From an uncultured Ruminococcus sp. (lineage in GTDB: Bacteria; Bacillota; Clostridia; Lachnospirales; Lachnospiraceae), in NCBI GenBank assembly GCA_934359255.1, contig CAKRLG010000004.1, positions 1-64,000 of the forward strand: a stretch of DNA of 64,000 nt, given 5' to 3'. Positions within the stretch are counted from its first letter, which is position 1. Every line of letters starts with the position of its first letter. Below the pieces are notes generated by a model that saw only the letters and a program-made list of their open reading frames with translations, made no database searches and was not told where the DNA came from. Positions 1 through 8,852 of this stretch are shown in pieces. A program made the translations under genes and the position numbers.

Positions 1-102
1 ATTCCCTCTCACGATGGACACCCTTGCCTTCGGCTATATCCTTCCCACTACCGGGTGGATTCGGGACTTTAACCCGCTAGAAACGTGCGCCGCTAGGCGC
101 AC
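1..102 (-). mobile_element. Group II intron 5' end (probably class C), cut by window edge
   Basis: Read on the minus strand, the sequence opens with GTGCGCC at 102, the usual GUGYG start of a group II intron. It forms a 7-bp hairpin (85-102), passes through AAAGTCCCG (62-70) and then GCCGAAGGCAAGGGTGTCC (16-34), which I recognise from domain I of bacterial group II introns. The 5' end lies just after the U-run of the terminator at 109-151, the insertion preference known for class C introns. The reverse transcriptase would lie to the left of the window. No coding sequence is visible here. Confidence 0.72.
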
Positions 103-108
103 AAGTAA

Positions 109-151
109 AAAATAAGATCGCTCATCAGAAAAGATGGGCGATCTTATTTGT
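109..151 (-). terminator. Terminator of the acyltransferase gene
   Basis: An AATAAGATCGC / GCGATCTTATT stem with a TCATC/GATGG extension is followed on the minus strand by a run of six T. It overlaps the stop codon of the gene at 125-1117 and abuts the intron 5' end. Confidence 0.8.
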
Positions 152-1117
152 AAATAATACAAAAGGTTTTCTTGATAAAAACCATACCAGGAAGAAGCAG
201 AATATCAGCAGATACAGACACTCCAGATTGCTCTCAACCGAAGTCAGAATAGAAGAACCGTATCTGAGGCAGCTGTAGACAAAACCGTGGAAGATATAGA
301 TTGCCATGGTTCGCTCACCCAGATAGGAGTAGGATTTCTTTTCGGTCGGAAGTACCAGCATGAACAGATAGATCAGAAGAAAAGAGATCAGATAACAGCC
401 GATGCGGACAAGTACACCTTCGACAGAACTCATATCCATATCTTCGTAGGAGTATCGTCCATAGAAAATTTTCTGATCCAGCCGGTGATGATAATTGTCG
501 GTAAATAAAAAAACGGCAAAACCTCCCAGGATGGTCAGTGCACCAAGATATCCCTTCCGATTTTGAAAACGGGCGAGGGAAGAAGAATCAAATTTTTTCC
601 CGGCAAGAAAGAACGGAAAGAAAAACAGAATACGCGGAATGGAAAGAAAATTTCCAAAATCCGTGAATCCAATAAGAATTCCGGCAATGACTGAAAAAAA
701 CATGCAACCGGGGAGTTTCTCGATCAGAGGAGAAAACAGTCTCCAGGCAAACAGTGCCATCAGATACCAGAGGGAAAACTTCGGTCTTGTAAAATAAAAG
801 CCGGTCTCTTTGTCCAGGATAAAGGTGTATAAAAGATAATATAGAATCTCGTACACGAAATAGGGAATGACAAGTCCGCAGAGCATTTTTTTTAAGGATG
901 GGATCCGTTTGGAAAAATATCCGGAGATAAAGATAAAAGCGGGCATGTGGAACGCCACGATTCCCCATTTTAATTCGTAGAGGAACGGATTCTGATCGTT
1001 GCTCGGTTCAATAAAGTGACCGATGACGACCAAAAGAATCAATAATACTTTATAATTGTCAAACAAATATTCACGCTGATGTTCCGGTACAACAGGTGTT
1101 TTTACAGTAGTGTCCAT
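125..1117 (-). CDS. Membrane acyltransferase (acyltransferase 3 / fucose 4-O-acetylase-like)
   Basis: A 330-residue polytopic membrane protein with about ten hydrophobic segments. Known members move acetyl or other acyl groups onto extracytoplasmic sugars or polysaccharides. Family marks are visible near the N-terminus: FDNYK (19-23), the conserved histidine of VVIGHF (H34), and FHMPAFIFISGYFS (56-69). No partner glycan locus is present in the window, so the substrate is unknown. It is monocistronic: a terminator lies at its 3' end and an opposite-strand gene starts upstream. The start at 1117 is preceded on the minus strand by an AAGGATT-type ribosome site. Confidence 0.85.
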   Translation of the reverse strand: MDTTVKTPVVPEHQREYLFDNYKVLLILLVVIGHFIEPSNDQNPFLYELKWGIVAFHMPAFIFISGYFSKRIPSLKKMLCGLVIPYFVYEILYYLLYTFILDKETGFYFTRPKFSLWYLMALFAWRLFSPLIEKLPGCMFFSVIAGILIGFTDFGNFLSIPRILFFFPFFLAGKKFDSSSLARFQNRKGYLGALTILGGFAVFLFTDNYHHRLDQKIFYGRYSYEDMDMSSVEGVLVRIGCYLISFLLIYLFMLVLPTEKKSYSYLGERTMAIYIFHGFVYSCLRYGSSILTSVESNLECLYLLIFCFFLVWFLSRKPFVLFTNKIAHLF

Positions 1118-1333
1118 GAGGAATCCTTTCTATATAAAAGTGCAATGATTACAAATCAGTAACCATACGTATTCTAAGAGTCATGGAGAAAAAATGCAAG
1201 GAACAATATGGAGAAAATCGATGGAGAAAAGCAAAATCTGTTGTTAAAAATGACAGTATTTTTTAATGAATTTGACAGAAAGAAAAAGATATCACAAAAT
1301 AGAAAAAGACAGTAGCAGAAAGGAGCAGAAAAA

Positions 1334-2035
1334 ATGGAACAACAGAAGAAGAAAAAGCGGGCTGTTGCCTTTGGACTGGTAGCAATTGTATTGATTTTCT
1401 GGAATCTGATGCAAAATACAGCGGATCAGCAAAAAATAAAAGTAGCATGTGTAGGGGATGAACTGACTTTTGGAACTAATGTGGAAGAGAGAGAAGATAA
1501 TTGTTACCCGGTACAGTTACAGAAATACATGGAACATGCAGAGAAAAAATACCGGATCGGAAATTTTGGTGTGGAAGGAGCTACGGTTCAGAAAAAGAGC
1601 AAAAAGCCGTATACAAAGGAAGAACGATATGAGAGCAGTACGGAATATAAAGCCGATCTTGTCGTTATGATGCTTGGAACAAACGATACTACGGATGAAA
1701 ACTGGACAGATATTGATGCGTTCCAGAAAGATTATCAATCCCTGGTCAAAGACTACCAGGATTTAAAGAGTAATCCGGAAATCTGGCTGGTCACACCGCC
1801 GATGATACAGTCTGATGGAAGCACAGAGAGGGAAGAGAGAGCAAAAAGGGTGGAAGAAATCAAAAATGCGATCGAAACCATTGGTGAAAAGAAAAAACTG
1901 TCGGTTCTGGATCTTTACAGTTACAGTCAGGAACATCCGGAATGGTATCAGGAAGACGGTGTTCGTCTGAACAAGGACGGAGCACTGGCAGTAGCGAATA
2001 TGGTAGGCGACTGTATTGTAAATAAGACGAAGTAG
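1334..2035 (+). CDS. SGNH/GDSL-fold protein lacking the catalytic Ser and His
   Basis: 233 residues with an N-terminal membrane anchor (about 10-26), then an extracytoplasmic SGNH-hydrolase fold. Block I normally reads GDSLT, but here it is GDELT (E43 in place of the nucleophile Ser). Block III is intact (MLGTNDT). Block V normally reads DxxH but here is DGVR (D208, R211 in place of His). The protein therefore keeps the fold signature but should lack hydrolase activity; it may bind glycans or acyl groups. It stands alone between the divergent acyltransferase gene and cotJABC. Start ATG 1334 follows AAAGGAG. Confidence 0.8.
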   Translation: MEQQKKKKRAVAFGLVAIVLIFWNLMQNTADQQKIKVACVGDELTFGTNVEEREDNCYPVQLQKYMEHAEKKYRIGNFGVEGATVQKKSKKPYTKEERYESSTEYKADLVVMMLGTNDTTDENWTDIDAFQKDYQSLVKDYQDLKSNPEIWLVTPPMIQSDGSTEREERAKRVEEIKNAIETIGEKKKLSVLDLYSYSQEHPEWYQEDGVRLNKDGALAVANMVGDCIVNKTK

Positions 2036-2111
2036 AACAGGACGGAAACACGAAAATTTGAACGCATTCATATGATAAAGAGAAACAAAACTCAGAAGTA
2101 AGGAGAAGAGA

Positions 2112-2423
2112 ATGGATTCTTATCGTATGAATTGCCGGAATGTTTCCGGTAATTGCAGAAACCGGACCTGTGGTAATTTGACAGGAAACAGAGAATCGAT
2201 GATTCCTATGGATTCCACCAGTAAAACCTGCACAAATCCATGTGATCGTATGCAGGAAACATCCATACAAGAACATTTGCAGAAGCTTCCGCTGGCAATG
2301 GCGTATGTACCAATGCAGAAATTCGGAAAGGTATATGAACCTGCCCGTGGATTTCAGCTTGGAACGATTTTTCCGGAACTTTGTAAACCATTTTGTGGAA
2401 AAGGAGGCGGATGCAGGCGATGA
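2112..2423 (+). CDS. cotJA: Spore coat protein CotJA
   Basis: 103 residues. The C-terminal part (about 58-97) carries the CotJA signature: LPLAMAYVPMQ, then KVYEPARGF and GTIFPELCKPF. The N-terminal half is polar and cysteine-rich and looks variable. CotJA is a small coat component made in the mother cell. It opens a three-gene cluster with cotJB and cotJC, with a 4-nt overlap into cotJB. A CATATGAT box at about 2069-2076 resembles a SigE -10 but is unproven. ATG 2112 follows AAGGAGA. Confidence 0.9.
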   Translation: MDSYRMNCRNVSGNCRNRTCGNLTGNRESMIPMDSTSKTCTNPCDRMQETSIQEHLQKLPLAMAYVPMQKFGKVYEPARGFQLGTIFPELCKPFCGKGGGCRR

Positions 2424-2722
2424 TGGGACGAAACAACTGTACCTGCCAGGGAGAACGAAGTAAAGCACAGCTGATGGAAACCATCGGGCAGTCGGCATTT
2501 GCAGCCTATGATACGCTGCTTTATATGGACACTCACCCACAGGATCAGGAGGCCATGGCATACTACCATAAACAGGCAGGGATACGCCGGGAAGCGATGG
2601 AAGAATATGCCAGACGTTTCGGACCGTTGACAATGGATCTGATCGATGAGACCGACTGTCATTCATGGGAATGGATGATGCAGCCATGGCCATGGGAAAG
2701 ATCCGGGAAAGGCAGGTGTTAG
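2420..2722 (+). CDS. cotJB: Spore coat protein CotJB
   Basis: About 100 residues. The CotJB signature is clear: AFAAYDTLLYMDTHPQD, then YYHKQAG and a C-terminal W-rich segment ending in WPWE. The start is uncertain. ATG 2411 lies only 3 nt from the GGAGG (2403-2407), ATG 2420 overlaps the cotJA stop in an ATGA arrangement, and ATG 2423 follows. I prefer 2420. The gene is followed 3 nt later by cotJC. Confidence 0.88.
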   Translation: MMGRNNCTCQGERSKAQLMETIGQSAFAAYDTLLYMDTHPQDQEAMAYYHKQAGIRREAMEEYARRFGPLTMDLIDETDCHSWEWMMQPWPWERSGKGRC

Positions 2723-2725
2723 TGT

Positions 2726-3370
2726 ATGTGGATATATGAAAAACGATTGCAATATCCGGTAAATATCACGAAAACGGATGCACGGATTGCGAAGATTATT
2801 GCATCACAATACGGTGGCCCGGACGGCGAGATCGGTGCCTCGATGCGCTACCTCTCCCAGCGTTTTACCGCTCCGAACCGTGTCTGCATGGCGGTTCTTA
2901 CCGACGTAGCGACAGAAGAACTCGGACATCTCGAAATGGTATCCACGATCGTCCACCAACTGACTGCCAACCTCACTGTGGAAGAGATTGAAAACCAGGG
3001 ATTTGCGGATTATTATGTGGATCATGCTGTAGGAATCTGGCCACAGTCGGCGGGAGGGATTCCGTTTAACTCCTGCGAGTTCCAGTCTAAGGGGGATCCA
3101 GTCACGGATATGTTTGAGAGCATGGCTGCGGAACAGAAAGCACGGAGTACCTATGATAATATCCTGCGGGTTGTGCGGGATATTCCGGAGATTGCAGATC
3201 CGATCCGGTTTTTGCGGGCGAGAGAAGTGGTACACTTCCAGAGGTTCGGTGAAGCCCTCCAGTCTCTCCAGGATCAGCTGAACAGTAAAAACTTCTATCA
3301 GATGAATCCGAGCTTTGACACCGGGCTGACACGGGAACCCTGCGATTGTCAGGGAGAATGTGTACAGTAA
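2726..3370 (+). CDS. cotJC: Spore coat protein CotJC, manganese-catalase family
   Basis: 214 residues of the dimanganese catalase-like fold. The Glu and His metal ligands are visible in the motifs TEELGHLE (about residues 57-64), EQKARSTYD and REVVHFQRFGEAL. The family forms part of the spore coat and may detoxify peroxide there. Last gene of the cotJABC cluster, with spacing that suggests one transcript. Probably expressed in the mother cell. A hairpin at 3489-3526 may end the transcript. Confidence 0.93.
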   Translation: MWIYEKRLQYPVNITKTDARIAKIIASQYGGPDGEIGASMRYLSQRFTAPNRVCMAVLTDVATEELGHLEMVSTIVHQLTANLTVEEIENQGFADYYVDHAVGIWPQSAGGIPFNSCEFQSKGDPVTDMFESMAAEQKARSTYDNILRVVRDIPEIADPIRFLRAREVVHFQRFGEALQSLQDQLNSKNFYQMNPSFDTGLTREPCDCQGECVQ

Positions 3371-3485
3371 AAACGTAGAAAATTAAAATAATATTTCATG
3401 AAAAACAGACAGAAATGATAAATATAAAAAAAATATAAAATTTTTATTGACAGGATAGAAACTAAGGTGTAAGATACAGCCATAC

Positions 3486-3653
3486 AAAGCAAAGGCGCTA
3501 TGGAAAAACATCCGTAGTGCCTTTTGTCGTATCTAAGGAAATCGCACACTCTGTTTTCTTATGATACGACAGGGCTTGAAAAAAGCGAAACAACGGCGTT
3601 TTGCAGCTTCTTATATTATATATAGAAGCAAAGCGTCGTTGTTTCGCTTTTTT
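3486..3653 (+). promoter_or_regulatory. Hairpin-rich leader / attenuator upstream of amt
   Basis: Three consecutive hairpins lie between cotJC and amt. The first (about 3489-3526) pairs AAAGGCGCTATGG with CCGTAGTGCCTTT. The second (3526-3570) pairs GTCGTATC with GATACGAC and extends inward. The third (about 3577-3653) has a stem of some 35 bp with AAAAAAGCG at its base and ends in a T-run, so it reads as a strong terminator only 12 nt before the amt ribosome site. A terminator placed this way implies readthrough control by nitrogen status. Nitrogen genes in Clostridia are often controlled by ANTAR antiterminators, but I do not see two clear AnnGnn hexaloops. Confidence 0.6.
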
Positions 3654-3681
3654 CATTACAAAGAAAGAGGAGGACAAGAGT

Positions 3682-5430
3682 ATGACAGAAGAAATTATGG
3701 AAGTTCTGAACGGTCAGGTATTTGGAGTATGGTTTCTGATCGGCGCCGCACTGGTATTCTGGATGCAGGCTGGATTCGCAATGGTAGAGGCAGGTTTCAC
3801 CAGAGCGAAAAACACGGGTAACATTATCATGAAAAACCTGATGGATTTTTGTATTGGTACATGTACCTTTATCCTGATAGGTTTTAGCCTGTTACTGGGA
3901 GAAGATATGGTAGGGTTGATCGGAAAGCCGGGATTTGATATTTTTACAAGTTATGCAGATTTTGACTGGTCTAACTTCGTATTTAACCTGGTATTCTGTG
4001 CAACAACAGCAACTATTGTTTCCGGAGCTATGGCTGAGAGAACAAAATTCTTATCCTATTGTATTTACTCCGGTGTGATCTCCGCACTGATCTATCCAAT
4101 CGAAGCACACTGGATCTGGGGCGGCGGCTGGCTTGCCCAGATGGGATTTCACGATTTTGCAGGATCCTGTGCGATTCATATGGTAGGTGGTATCTCCGCA
4201 CTGATCGGTGCCAAGATTCTTGGACCGCGTATCGGAAAATTCACGAAAGATAAATCCGGAAAAATCACAAAAGTCAATGCATTTCCTGGACATAACCTGG
4301 CAATTGGTGCACTTGGTGTATTTATCCTGTGGCTTGGCTGGTATGGATTTAACGGTGCAGCAGCAACATCTGTGGAACAGCTTGGTTCTATTTTTGTAAC
4401 AACAACTATCGCTCCGGCGATCGCAACTGTAACTTGTATGATCTTTACATGGGTTCGTTACGGAAAACCAGATGTATCCATGTGCCTGAACGCATCTCTG
4501 GCAGGTCTGGTAGCTATTACAGCTCCTTGTGATGTTACAGATGCTCTTGGAGCAATCATTATCGGTATCGTAGCGGGTCTGCTGGTAGTATTCGGTGTAT
4601 GGTTTTTGGACTATGTATTACGTGTAGATGACCCGGTTGGTGCAGTAGCAGTTCATTGCTTAAATGGTATCTGGGGAACTATTTCCGTTGGTCTGTTCGC
4701 AACCACATCCGCACCTGGAAATGATGAGCTGGTTGGTCTGTTCTACGGTGGTGGTTTTACCCTTCTTGGAAAACAGCTGATCGGTTTTGCAGCAGTGGCA
4801 GCATGGACCGTAGTAACAATCACTATCACCTTCCTTGTTATCCGTGCCGCTGTAGGTTTGAGAGTTACCGAGGAAGAAGAAATCGTTGGTCTGGATGCCA
4901 TGGAACATGGTCTTGCATCCGCTTACTCAGGATTCAGCATCATGGACGTATCCAACACCATGCTGATGGATGTCAATGAAAATACAAACCTTGGTACTGA
5001 CGATTACAAAGCAGCATCCGATACTCAGAAGAATGCAGCTGTCAAAGTAGTAAAAGCTCCGGAAACAACAGATACCGGTATGTATAAAGTTGTTATTATC
5101 TCAAAACTGTCCAGATATGACAAACTGAGAAAAGCAATGAATGACCTTGGTGTTACCGGTATGACCGTTACACAGGTTATGGGTTGTGGCGTTCAGAAAG
5201 GCGCCGGCGAGAAATACCGAGGTGTAGAGATTGATGCAACCCTGCTTCCGAAAGTAAAGGTAGAAGTAGTAGTCAGCAGCATCCCGGTGGATCAGGTCAT
5301 CGAAGCAGCAAAGAAAGTGCTGTATACCGGCCATATCGGAGATGGAAAAATCTTTGTATACAATGTTGACAGAGTTGTAAAAGTCCGTACGGGTGAAGAA
5401 GATACAGAGGCTCTGCAGGACGTAGAATAA
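3682..5430 (+). CDS. amt: Ammonium transporter fused to a C-terminal PII signalling domain
   Basis: 582 residues. The first ~400 are a standard Amt/Rh channel with eleven membrane segments (FWMQAGFAMVEAGF near the start; GGWLAQMGFHDFAGS and FGVWFLDY later). A linker of about 65 residues follows. Residues 467-582 form a complete GlnB/GlnK-type PII domain, with a T-loop containing Tyr512 (EKYRGVE) and the B-loop TGHIGDGKIFV. PII proteins normally bind Amt as separate trimers to block transport, so here the plug is tethered to the channel. ATG 3682 follows AGAGGAGG, and the hairpin leader lies directly upstream. No glnB or glnA is adjacent. Confidence 0.93.
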   Translation: MTEEIMEVLNGQVFGVWFLIGAALVFWMQAGFAMVEAGFTRAKNTGNIIMKNLMDFCIGTCTFILIGFSLLLGEDMVGLIGKPGFDIFTSYADFDWSNFVFNLVFCATTATIVSGAMAERTKFLSYCIYSGVISALIYPIEAHWIWGGGWLAQMGFHDFAGSCAIHMVGGISALIGAKILGPRIGKFTKDKSGKITKVNAFPGHNLAIGALGVFILWLGWYGFNGAAATSVEQLGSIFVTTTIAPAIATVTCMIFTWVRYGKPDVSMCLNASLAGLVAITAPCDVTDALGAIIIGIVAGLLVVFGVWFLDYVLRVDDPVGAVAVHCLNGIWGTISVGLFATTSAPGNDELVGLFYGGGFTLLGKQLIGFAAVAAWTVVTITITFLVIRAAVGLRVTEEEEIVGLDAMEHGLASAYSGFSIMDVSNTMLMDVNENTNLGTDDYKAASDTQKNAAVKVVKAPETTDTGMYKVVIISKLSRYDKLRKAMNDLGVTGMTVTQVMGCGVQKGAGEKYRGVEIDATLLPKVKVEVVVSSIPVDQVIEAAKKVLYTGHIGDGKIFVYNVDRVVKVRTGEEDTEALQDVE

Positions 5431-5462
5431 AAAAGTAAACATTCTCCTTAGGTAAAACGGAA

Positions 5463-5512
5463 CCTCCGGACATCTCAGAAACATAAAAAAAGAGATGTCT
5501 GGGGGTTTTTTT
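5463..5512 (+). terminator. Terminator after amt
   Basis: The stem GGACATCTC/GAGATGTCT is extended by wobble pairs and followed by seven T. Confidence 0.85.
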
Positions 5513-5649
5513 CTCTTTTTAATAGTGTTATACTTAACAAAGATATCCGGCTGAAACCTCCGGCAGGATACCGGAGCGTGGAAGATGTATATAGGAAAAT
5601 CATTTTCAGACACGCTCAAGGGGAGCATGGAAAGAAATGAGGGTATTAC

Positions 5650-6840
5650 ATGGAACAAAAAGAGAAAAAAAGAAGAAAAAAGAAAAGCAGCCGGGGAGCA
5701 TATTACGATTATAATCTTCTTGCGATTGTAATTCTGCTGATCTGCTTCGGGCTGATTATGTTATACAGTACCAGTGCGTACGAAGCACAGATGAAATTTC
5801 ATGGAGACGATATGTATTATTTCCGCAGGCAGGCACTGATCAGTGTGGGAGCGATCGCTGTTGCCATCTTTATATCAAAGTGGGATTATCATCTGATGAT
5901 TCCATTCGCAGGAGCTTTGTACTTAATATCAGTTGTACTGATGGCGATGGTGCGGTTTACTCCATTTGGAGTGGAAGCCTATGGTTCCAGACGATGGTTA
6001 AAGCTGGGTATTCAGTTTCAGCCGGCAGAGATAGCCAAGATAGCAATTATTATATATATGCCCATACTTGTTATCAAGATGGGAAAACAGGTAAAGCAAT
6101 TGCGGGCAGTAATCTGGCTGCTGATCTTTGGTATGATTCAGGCTGGTGCGGCTTTTGTTTTTACGGATAATCTGAGTACCGGTATGATTATCGGAGGAAT
6201 CGCTGTCGTTATGATTTTTATTGCACATCCGAAAACAAAGCCATTTGTGGTACTGGCTCTCGGCACCAGCGTGGTGGCAGGAAGTGTCATTGCTTACATG
6301 GGAATGACGATGACTACCAGTGATAACTTTCGTATCCGAAGAATCTTATCCTGGCTGCATCCGGAAGCTAATATGTCATCCGGAGGCTACCAGGTGCTAC
6401 AGGGACTGTATGCAATCGGAAGCGGTGGCTTTTTCGGAAAAGGACTTGGCAACAGTGCACAGAAGCTGGGAACGATTCCGGAGGCGCAGAATGATATGAT
6501 CTTTTCGATTGTATGTGAGGAACTGGGAGTTTTCGGTGCGGCATTATTGCTGCTGATGTTTGGCTATCTGTTATATCGGCTGTTTTTTATCGCACAGAAT
6601 GCGCCGGATCTTTATGGAACACTGGTTGTGACAGGAATCTTTGTACATATTGCATTGCAGGTAATCCTGAACCTTTGCGTAGTATTGAACCTGATGCCTA
6701 CAACCGGTATTACGCTTCCGTTTGTCAGTTACGGAGGTACGTCGATACTGTTTTTGATGGCGGAGATGGGAATCGCCCTGAGTGTGTCGGGAAGGATCCA
6801 GACGACGGGAGAAGATATCACGGAGGCAGAAACAGCGTAA
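5650..6840 (+). CDS. SEDS-family peptidoglycan glycosyltransferase (FtsW/RodA/SpoVE)
   Basis: 396 residues with a basic N-terminus (KEKKRRKKK) and ten membrane segments. SEDS proteins polymerise lipid II together with a class B penicillin-binding protein. Diagnostic stretches include the STSAYEA region after the first membrane helix, the long loop GYQVLQGLYAIGSGG followed by GKGLGNS and PEAQNDMIFSIVCEELG, and the C-terminal LPFVSYGGTS. Which paralogue it is (division, elongation or sporulation) cannot be decided, since no PBP gene is adjacent. It stands alone between two terminator/promoter regions. Confidence 0.88.
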   Translation: MEQKEKKRRKKKSSRGAYYDYNLLAIVILLICFGLIMLYSTSAYEAQMKFHGDDMYYFRRQALISVGAIAVAIFISKWDYHLMIPFAGALYLISVVLMAMVRFTPFGVEAYGSRRWLKLGIQFQPAEIAKIAIIIYMPILVIKMGKQVKQLRAVIWLLIFGMIQAGAAFVFTDNLSTGMIIGGIAVVMIFIAHPKTKPFVVLALGTSVVAGSVIAYMGMTMTTSDNFRIRRILSWLHPEANMSSGGYQVLQGLYAIGSGGFFGKGLGNSAQKLGTIPEAQNDMIFSIVCEELGVFGAALLLLMFGYLLYRLFFIAQNAPDLYGTLVVTGIFVHIALQVILNLCVVLNLMPTTGITLPFVSYGGTSILFLMAEMGIALSVSGRIQTTGEDITEAETA

Positions 6841-6881
6841 TAGTTTTATTATAAAGTTTTTTGCATATTTTCCCGAATGGG

Positions 6882-6910
6882 TTGACAAATGATTTTATAA
6901 TCGATATACT
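6882..6910 (+). promoter_or_regulatory. SigA-type promoter of acpP
   Basis: TTGACA (6882-6887), a 17-nt spacer, then TATACT (6905-6910), about 55 nt before the acpP start. Confidence 0.8.
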
Positions 6911-6964
6911 TTCGTTAAACAAAGGCGTAAAGTCGAAAATGCTTTATGAAGGAGATAAGAAAAT

Positions 6965-7198
6965 ATGCTTGAAAAAATGAGAGAGATTATTGCAGAGCAG
7001 TTGAACTGTGATGGTGAGACAATCGGTCTTGACACCTCATTTAAAGATGATCTGGGAGCAGATTCACTGGATTTATTTGAACTGGTTATGGCTCTGGAAG
7101 AAGAATACGGACTGGAGATTCCGGCAGAGGAATTGTCAGATGTGGAAACCGTCGGAGACATAATTGAATACTTAAAAAACAAAGGTGTGGAGGATTAG
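6965..7198 (+). CDS. acpP: Acyl carrier protein
   Basis: 77 residues, the normal ACP length, acidic and helical. Ser34 in GADSLD is the site for the 4'-phosphopantetheine arm. It carries acyl chains in fatty acid and phospholipid synthesis. It is transcribed alone from the promoter at 6882-6910, with a terminator overlapping its 3' end, and is not linked to fab genes. The Sfp-type transferase at 10705 could modify it or another carrier. ATG 6965 follows AAGGAGATAAG. Confidence 0.95.
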   Translation: MLEKMREIIAEQLNCDGETIGLDTSFKDDLGADSLDLFELVMALEEEYGLEIPAEELSDVETVGDIIEYLKNKGVED

Positions 7199-7210
7199 TT
7201 CCACACCTTT
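7181..7210 (+). terminator. Terminator after acpP
   Basis: AAAGGTGTGG pairs with CCACACCTTT. The stop codon lies in the loop, and the T-run is short. Confidence 0.75.
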
Positions 7211-7294
7211 TACCTTGAATAGGATAAGGATCGTGAGTGTGCAAAACACGCAGCAATCCGGAACATTTACATTAAAAAACAGGAGCGAAATATT

Positions 7295-8743
7295 ATGAGC
7301 ACAGTAAAAACAAGATTTGCACCAAGCCCTACCGGAAGAATGCACGTAGGAAACTTAAGAACGGCATTATATGCATATCTGATCGCAAAACATGAAGGTG
7401 GAAAGTTCATGCTGCGTATCGAAGATACCGACCAGGAACGTTTTATGGAAGGCGCACTTGATATTATCTACCGTACTCTGGCAAAGACGGGTCTGGTACA
7501 TGATGAAGGTCCGGACAAAGATGGGGGTGTAGGCCCTTATGTACAGAGTGAGAGACAGGCACAGGGTCTGTACATGAAATATGCAAAAAAACTGATTGAG
7601 CAGGGAGACGCTTACTATTGTTTCTGTGATAAAGAACGTCTGGAAAGCCTGAAGACAGAAGTAGCAGGAAAAGAGATCACCGTGTATGACAAACACTGCC
7701 TGCACCTGTCCAAAGAAGAAATCGAGGCAAATCTGGCAGCAGGAAAACCATATGTTGTCCGTATCAACATGCCAACCGAAGGAACCACAACTTTCCATGA
7801 TGAGTTGTACGGAGATATTACAGTAGAAAATAATGAACTGGATGATATGATCCTGATCAAATCCGATGGATATCCGACTTACAACTTTGCAAATGTTATC
7901 GATGATCATCTGATGGGAATTACACATGTAGTAAGAGGAAACGAATATCTGTCCTCTGCACCGAAGTACAACCGTCTGTATGAAGCATTCGGATGGGAGA
8001 TTCCGAAATACATCCACTGCCCGCTGATCACAAACGAAGATCATCAGAAACTGTCCAAACGCTGCGGCCATTCTTCTTATGAAGATCTGCTGGATCAGGG
8101 CTTCCTGACCGAAGCCATCGTAAACTTCGTGGCACTTCTGGGATGGAGTCCTTCTTCCGACAACGAGATTTTCTCTCTGGAAGAACTGGTAAAAGAATTC
8201 GATTACCACAGAATCAGCAAATCTCCGGCAGTCTTTGACATGGTAAAACTTCGCTGGATGAACGGCGAATACATGAAGAAGATGGACGATGAAAAGTTCT
8301 ATGAGATGGCACTGCCGTATCTGAAAGAAGTGATCACAAGAGATCTGGACTTCCACAAGATCGCTGCTATGGTAAAAACAAGAATCGAAGTATTTCCGGA
8401 TATCAAAGATCATGTGGATTTCTTTGAAAAAGTACCGGAATATGAGACATCCATGTATGTGCATAAAAAGATGAAAACCAACGAAGAAACTTCTCTGCAG
8501 GTACTTAAGGAAGTACAGCCCTTACTGGAGGCACAGGAAGATTTCAGCAACGATGCACTGTTTGCAATGCTTTCCGCTTACGCAAAAGAGCATGGTTACA
8601 AAGTTGGTTATGTGATGTGGCCGATCCGCACCGCTCTTTCCGGAAAACAGATGACACCGGCAGGTGCCACAGAGATTCTGGAAGTACTCGGAAAAGAAGA
8701 GAGTCTTGTAAGAATCCAGGCGGCTATTGAAAAACTGAAGTAA
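7295..8743 (+). CDS. gltX: Glutamyl-tRNA synthetase
   Basis: 482 residues, a typical length. It charges tRNA-Glu (and often tRNA-Gln in Clostridia, for later transamidation). The class I signature appears as HVGN (17-20) in [12 protein letters not shown], and the KMSKS-type loop as KLSKR. A zinc-binding pattern like that of proteobacterial GluRS is visible (CFC, then CLH about 25 residues later). Genes on both sides are unrelated in function. ATG 7295 follows CAGGAGCG. Confidence 0.96.
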   Translation: MSTVKTRFAPSPTGRMHVGNLRTALYAYLIAKHEGGKFMLRIEDTDQERFMEGALDIIYRTLAKTGLVHDEGPDKDGGVGPYVQSERQAQGLYMKYAKKLIEQGDAYYCFCDKERLESLKTEVAGKEITVYDKHCLHLSKEEIEANLAAGKPYVVRINMPTEGTTTFHDELYGDITVENNELDDMILIKSDGYPTYNFANVIDDHLMGITHVVRGNEYLSSAPKYNRLYEAFGWEIPKYIHCPLITNEDHQKLSKRCGHSSYEDLLDQGFLTEAIVNFVALLGWSPSSDNEIFSLEELVKEFDYHRISKSPAVFDMVKLRWMNGEYMKKMDDEKFYEMALPYLKEVITRDLDFHKIAAMVKTRIEVFPDIKDHVDFFEKVPEYETSMYVHKKMKTNEETSLQVLKEVQPLLEAQEDFSNDALFAMLSAYAKEHGYKVGYVMWPIRTALSGKQMTPAGATEILEVLGKEESLVRIQAAIEKLK

Positions 8744-8852
8744 TTATGCAGTAAGTAGTATCCCGCGAGGTGTTTTGACATGGTTTTGCCAAAATCCCTC
8801 ACAGTTACAAGCTGACAAAAGTAGTAGAATAATTCCCATATGGAGGGAAAGA

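Noticed and set aside
3526..3570. ANTAR-type dual hexaloop site upstream of amt
   Set aside because: The hairpins have loops of about 8 and 12 nt, and I cannot find two AnnGnn hexaloops; attenuation is kept as the broader claim.
7367..8464. Long minus-strand reading frame (365 codons) opposite gltX
   Set aside because: It is antisense to a certain gene, has no family pattern, and arises from codon bias of gltX.
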